Origin: Oscillospiraceae bacterium
GTDB lineage: Bacteria; Bacillota; Clostridia; Oscillospirales; Acutalibacteraceae
Direction of reading: 5' to 3'
NCBI GenBank assembly: GCA_029004655.1
Contig: JAQVYP010000081.1
Coordinates: 1 to 7,847 of the forward strand
DNA length: 7,847 nucleotides
Shown: positions 4,607 to 7,847 of the stretch, one piece after another
How positions within the stretch are numbered: position 1 is the first letter of the stretch
How the letters are laid out: each line of letters starts with the position of its first letter
The notes under the pieces: model-generated
Seen by the model: only the letters and a program-made list of their open reading frames with translations
Told to the model about the DNA's origin: nothing
The model's database searches: none
Translations under genes and position numbers: made by a program

Positions 4607-6793
4607 TTACTGATTTGTTCTTTCAACACTGATTATTCCTTGCAGCTTTTCAAGTTTAAGGCAAATGCCTCTTAAATGCTCCAAACTTTCAATGCTGATT
4701 GTAACATTAATAAAACAATTGCCGTCTTTAAGCTCTCTTGCGTTGACATTATGAATACTAACACGCATATTTGCCAGTGCAACAGTGACGTCAGCCAAAA
4801 TTGCGGGACGGTCGAGTGCCAAAATTTTGAGTGATGCTTTAAATGTTTCGCTATGAGAATTTGCCCAATACGCCTTTATCCAACGTTCAGGCTCTTCACA
4901 AGTTTCAATAATTTTAGGCACATTGTTGCAGTCGCGTTTATGCACTGAAACTCCGTGGCCTCTTGTGATAAATCCAATAATCTGGTCACCTGGCAGAGGT
5001 GTGCAGCATTTAGAAAGCTTAATAAGGCAATTGTCTACGCCCTCTATAATAACGCCATCGGATGATTTTGTAAGTTTGTGCTCTGTTACATAATCTGAAA
5101 TTTCAATTGGCTTCGCCGCTTTTTGCAGACGAGTATATTCTTCCTTAATTCTCGGAATAATACGGGACAGCGAAATTCCGCCGTAACCGATTGATGCAAA
5201 AAAATCTTCCAAACTGGCGCAGCGTTGTCTGCGGGCAATGTCTTCTAAGAAATTTTTCATTTCATCCTCAGGCATACGGATGGAATTGCGTGCAAATTCT
5301 TTTTCGATCTCTGCTTTGCCGTTGACGATATTTTCGGTTCGTCTTTCTTTTTTGAACCACGCGCGAATTTTATTGCGTGCCTGACTGGTTTTGGCAATAT
5401 TCAACCAATCGCGGCTAGGGCCGTGTCCCGCCTGACTAGTGGTTAAGATTTCTATAATTTCGCCGGTTTTAATCTCGTGCGAAAGCTGCGCGATTCTGCC
5501 ATCTACCTTGGCGCCGACCATTTTTGTTCCAACTGCCGAATGAATTGCATATGCAAAATCCACAATCGTTGAACCGACAGGCAAGTTAATAACATCGCCC
5601 TTTGGCGTAACAGCAAAAACGTCCTCTTGTGAAAGGTCAGTTTTAATGGTTTGGATAATATCCTCTGCATAATCGGAATCGTTTTGATTTTCCAAAATCT
5701 GACGAATCCAAGCCAATCTTTCTTCCATTTTTGAATTATTTTCAGTGATGCCCTCTTTATATTTCCAGTGAGCAGCGATACCGTATTCAGCAGTATGATG
5801 CATTTCCCAAGTCCTGATTTGAATTTCAAACGGAATACCCTCACGTCCGATAACCGTAGTGTGAAGTGATTGATACATATTTGGCTTAGGGGTGGAAATA
5901 TAGTCTTTAAATCTGCCCGGAATCGGTCGGAACATATCATGCATAACGCCCAAAATGTTATAGCAGTTGTTGACCGTATCAGTGATAATACGAACCGCAT
6001 AAATATCATAAATTTCGTCGAATGCCTTGCCCTGAACATACATTTTGCGGTAAATGCCGTGAATAGATTTAACTCTTCCCTCGATATAAACATCTGGCTC
6101 AATCGCAACGACACGAGTTCTGATTCTATCTTGAATATTATTTAAAAGCTGATCACGATATTGCTTTCTCGTTGCCAAAGACACTTCAATTTCGTGATAC
6201 GCAATAGGGTCAAGATGAGCAATTGCCAAGTCCTCAAGCTCTTCCTTAAGCGCACGGATACCTAACCTGTGTGCAATCGGAGCATATACTTCGAGCGTTT
6301 CAAGAGACTTATCACGCTGTTTTTGTTCAGGCAAGGAGTTTAGCGTTCTCATGTTATGCAAACGGTCAGCAAGTTTTATGATGATAACACGAATATCCGC
6401 AGCCATTGCAATCAGCATTTTTCTTAAATTTTCTGCCTGCTGCTGCTCGCGTGATGACAAAGGAATCTTTCCAAGCTTTGTAACCCCATCAACAAGCATA
6501 GCAATTTCCTTGCCAAACTCTTTCTTTATATCGTCAAGACTAACATCAGTATCCTCCACAACGTCGTGCAGCAGTGCTGCCGCAATGGATTCTGTGTCCA
6601 TTCCCATTGAAGCTATGATACAAGCGACCGAGAACGGATGCATATAAAACGGCTCGCCCGAAACTCTGTTTTGCCCAGTATGAGCACTGAAACATCTGTT
6701 AAAAGCCCGCTCAATAACATCACGGTCGTAATTTCCGCCGTGTTTGTCAATCAATTCCCAAAGCTCAGACAGCTTTTCCCTATCCTCAGTCAT
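4607..6793 (-). CDS. relA: Bifunctional (p)ppGpp synthetase/hydrolase (Rel/RSH), stringent response
   Basis: The protein has 728 residues, full length for a long RSH enzyme. It makes (p)ppGpp from ATP and GDP/GTP on starved ribosomes and degrades it otherwise. The hydrolase (HD) site is complete: His52 in YMHPFSVA, His76-Asp77 and Glu80-Asp81 in LLHDVVEDT, and Asp143 and Asn147 in LADRLHNMRT. The synthetase has RVKSIHGIYRK (240-250), YDIYAVRI with Asp263, RFKD (294-297), YQSLHTTV (307-314) and EIQIRTWEMHHTAEYGIAAHWK (323-344). RFKD is the RXKD signature of bifunctional enzymes, not the acidic RelA type. A TGS domain follows (about 390-452), then a helical part, a Cys-containing segment with SKCCTPLPGD (594-603) and HKRDC (618-622), and a C-terminal ACT domain (about 650-728). 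The start overlaps the recJ stop by 8 nt, with an AGAGGG ribosome site 8 nt upstream. Both catalytic domains look functional. Confidence 0.97.
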   Translation of the reverse strand: MTEDREKLSELWELIDKHGGNYDRDVIERAFNRCFSAHTGQNRVSGEPFYMHPFSVACIIASMGMDTESIAAALLHDVVEDTDVSLDDIKKEFGKEIAMLVDGVTKLGKIPLSSREQQQAENLRKMLIAMAADIRVIIIKLADRLHNMRTLNSLPEQKQRDKSLETLEVYAPIAHRLGIRALKEELEDLAIAHLDPIAYHEIEVSLATRKQYRDQLLNNIQDRIRTRVVAIEPDVYIEGRVKSIHGIYRKMYVQGKAFDEIYDIYAVRIITDTVNNCYNILGVMHDMFRPIPGRFKDYISTPKPNMYQSLHTTVIGREGIPFEIQIRTWEMHHTAEYGIAAHWKYKEGITENNSKMEERLAWIRQILENQNDSDYAEDIIQTIKTDLSQEDVFAVTPKGDVINLPVGSTIVDFAYAIHSAVGTKMVGAKVDGRIAQLSHEIKTGEIIEILTTSQAGHGPSRDWLNIAKTSQARNKIRAWFKKERRTENIVNGKAEIEKEFARNSIRMPEDEMKNFLEDIARRQRCASLEDFFASIGYGGISLSRIIPRIKEEYTRLQKAAKPIEISDYVTEHKLTKSSDGVIIEGVDNCLIKLSKCCTPLPGDQIIGFITRGHGVSVHKRDCNNVPKIIETCEEPERWIKAYWANSHSETFKASLKILALDRPAILADVTVALANMRVSIHNVNARELKDGNCFINVTISIESLEHLRGICLKLEKLQGIISVERTNQ

Positions 6794-7847
6794 CTTTTAC
6801 ACCCTCTTCAATCAGGTTTAGTCTTTTTATTATTGTTGAATCTGACAAATTCACTTTGCCTGCAGCGTTGTTTAATAAAAGGTATGTAACATCATTTTCA
6901 GTGCTTTTTTCGATTATTCCCAGCTCATTTAAAACATCAATTGCAATTTTAACCTTTCCGATAGGAAGATTTTGGGACAATGTGTTTTTTGCCTTTTTAA
7001 GAGTCACTTTCCCTTTGCTTTTTGCAATATATTTATACAAAATCCCTGTTTCGGTGCGGTCAGGCGTGATTTGTGCAGCATCCTTAGACACTAATTCGCC
7101 TCGACAAAAGGATTCATAAATTCTAATTTGCTGTGCTGTTTTTTCTTGATCATTGCCAGATTTACGAATTGCTTTTACAAGAATGGAAGCACTCTCCCGA
7201 CCTTTATATTCGTTTACCTCTAGGGTAACAGCAAGATCGACCGTATCACCGATTTCATGGCCGAACTGTTCCGCAGTTACTTTAAACATCAAAGCACTGA
7301 CACATGAGCCATTTCGGGAAAGCCCGAGTTTCAAATGCTTTCCGCCGCCAAGTGGCGTGATATTTTCGAGCCTCATTGAAAACAACCCAAACACGGGATT
7401 AGGGTTGCCAACTCCAAATGGCGCCAATGCTTCAAGCGCTTTAACCAGATTTACATCAATTGCCGCAGGATTGAGTTTGCAGTCAAGCTTAAGCGTCAAA
7501 AAAGGCATTTCAAAATTGCGAGCAAATTCATTAATTGTTTTGCGGAATTCAGCTATATTGGTAACTTTCAGCGAAACTCCGGCCGCTAATTCGTGACCAC
7601 CGAATCTTTCGGTCAAATTCTTTGCACTGCAAAGGCTTTCGAACAGAGAAAATCCCGGTATACTTCTTCCCGAGCCGACCGCCATTTCTCCGTCAACAGA
7701 CAAAACGATACACGGCTTTGGATATTTCTCAACAATTTTTGATGCCGCAATGCCGATAATTCCCTGATGCCAACCGTCACCCTCGACAACAATAACTCTG
7801 TCGTAATTATATCTGTTTTTCTCTATTTTTGCACAAGCTTCATTTAC
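6786..7847 (-). CDS. recJ: Single-stranded-DNA-specific exonuclease RecJ, C-terminal part (5' end outside the window)
   Basis: The window holds the last 353 codons; the frame is open to the right edge, so the catalytic DHH domain is missing from view. RecJ degrades single-stranded DNA 5' to 3' in recombination and mismatch or base-excision repair. Numbering from the window edge, the fragment shows WHQGIIGIAASKIVEKYPKP (26-45), GSGRSIPGF (58-66) and FGGHELAAG (82-90), which are the DHHA1 nucleic-acid-binding domain. LAPFGVGNPNPVF (141-153) is a RecJ hallmark leading into an OB-fold region (about 155-230). A C-terminal segment of about 110 residues (ETGILYKYIAK, then KVKIAIDVLNELGIIEK) looks like a winged helix; such tails occur in the longer Bacillota RecJ proteins. 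A TTG at 7703 is internal, not a start, because homology continues upstream of it. The gene overlaps rel by 8 nt, so the two are probably cotranscribed and coupled. Confidence 0.95.
   Translation of the reverse strand, partial: VNEACAKIEKNRYNYDRVIVVEGDGWHQGIIGIAASKIVEKYPKPCIVLSVDGEMAVGSGRSIPGFSLFESLCSAKNLTERFGGHELAAGVSLKVTNIAEFRKTINEFARNFEMPFLTLKLDCKLNPAAIDVNLVKALEALAPFGVGNPNPVFGLFSMRLENITPLGGGKHLKLGLSRNGSCVSALMFKVTAEQFGHEIGDTVDLAVTLEVNEYKGRESASILVKAIRKSGNDQEKTAQQIRIYESFCRGELVSKDAAQITPDRTETGILYKYIAKSKGKVTLKKAKNTLSQNLPIGKVKIAIDVLNELGIIEKSTENDVTYLLLNNAAGKVNLSDSTIIKRLNLIEEGVKDD

Noticed and set aside
5503..6114. 203-codon minus-strand frame inside rel
   Set aside because: It is out of frame with a full-length, motif-complete rel gene; the product has no family features and shows the usual composition of a shadow frame.
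7153..7596. 147-codon plus-strand frame opposite recJ
   Set aside because: It is antisense to conserved RecJ DHHA1 and OB-fold coding sequence and has no ribosome site or domain of its own.
1..7847. A new defence, mobile or biosynthetic system
   Set aside because: All full-length genes but the small zinc-ribbon protein belong to known housekeeping families in a familiar order; nothing suggests a novel multi-gene system.

Overview
The window looks like an ordinary chromosomal housekeeping segment from a low-to-moderate GC Gram-positive anaerobe, most likely a Clostridia/Oscillospiraceae-type member of the Bacillota. This is inferred from the bifunctional Rel enzyme followed by dtd, a metallo-hydrolase and hemZ, from strong AGGAGG-like ribosome sites, and from GTG/TTG starts. 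No rRNA, tRNA, CRISPR array, integrase or transposase gene was seen. Every gene I can support is on the minus strand, so the window is described below in transcription order, from right to left.

Right half (7847 to 4607): the 3' part of recJ (single-strand DNA exonuclease) overlaps the start of a full-length bifunctional (p)ppGpp synthetase/hydrolase by 8 nt. Their promoter lies outside the window. A 166-nt gap follows. It carries a good sigma-A-type promoter and a palindrome lying over its -35 element.

Middle (4440 to 964): four very tightly packed genes form a second transcription unit. They are dtd (D-aminoacyl-tRNA deacylase), a glyoxalase-II-like metallo-beta-lactamase-fold hydrolase, a HemZ-type radical SAM protein and a uridine-kinase-like P-loop nucleoside kinase. 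Junctions are 0 nt, a 4-nt ATGA overlap, and a 20- or 29-nt overlap, which suggests translational coupling. The shared theme is translation quality control, toxic-metabolite cleanup and cofactor/nucleotide metabolism, not a single pathway.

Left part (963 to 1): a small coiled-coil plus zinc-ribbon protein has its own consensus-like promoter, which overlaps the stop codon of the kinase gene, and a terminator hairpin after it. Next comes a gene-free stretch of about 440 nt, most notable for a 157-bp near-perfect palindromic element with 13-bp exact terminal inverted repeats (308-464). It looks like a non-coding, MITE-like intergenic repeat. The window ends with the first 34 codons of another minus-strand gene that starts at a TTG.

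I did not find a new multi-gene system. The points most worth checking are the palindromic element, the palindrome on the dtd promoter, the Cys pattern and naming of HemZ, and the small zinc-ribbon gene with its own promoter.
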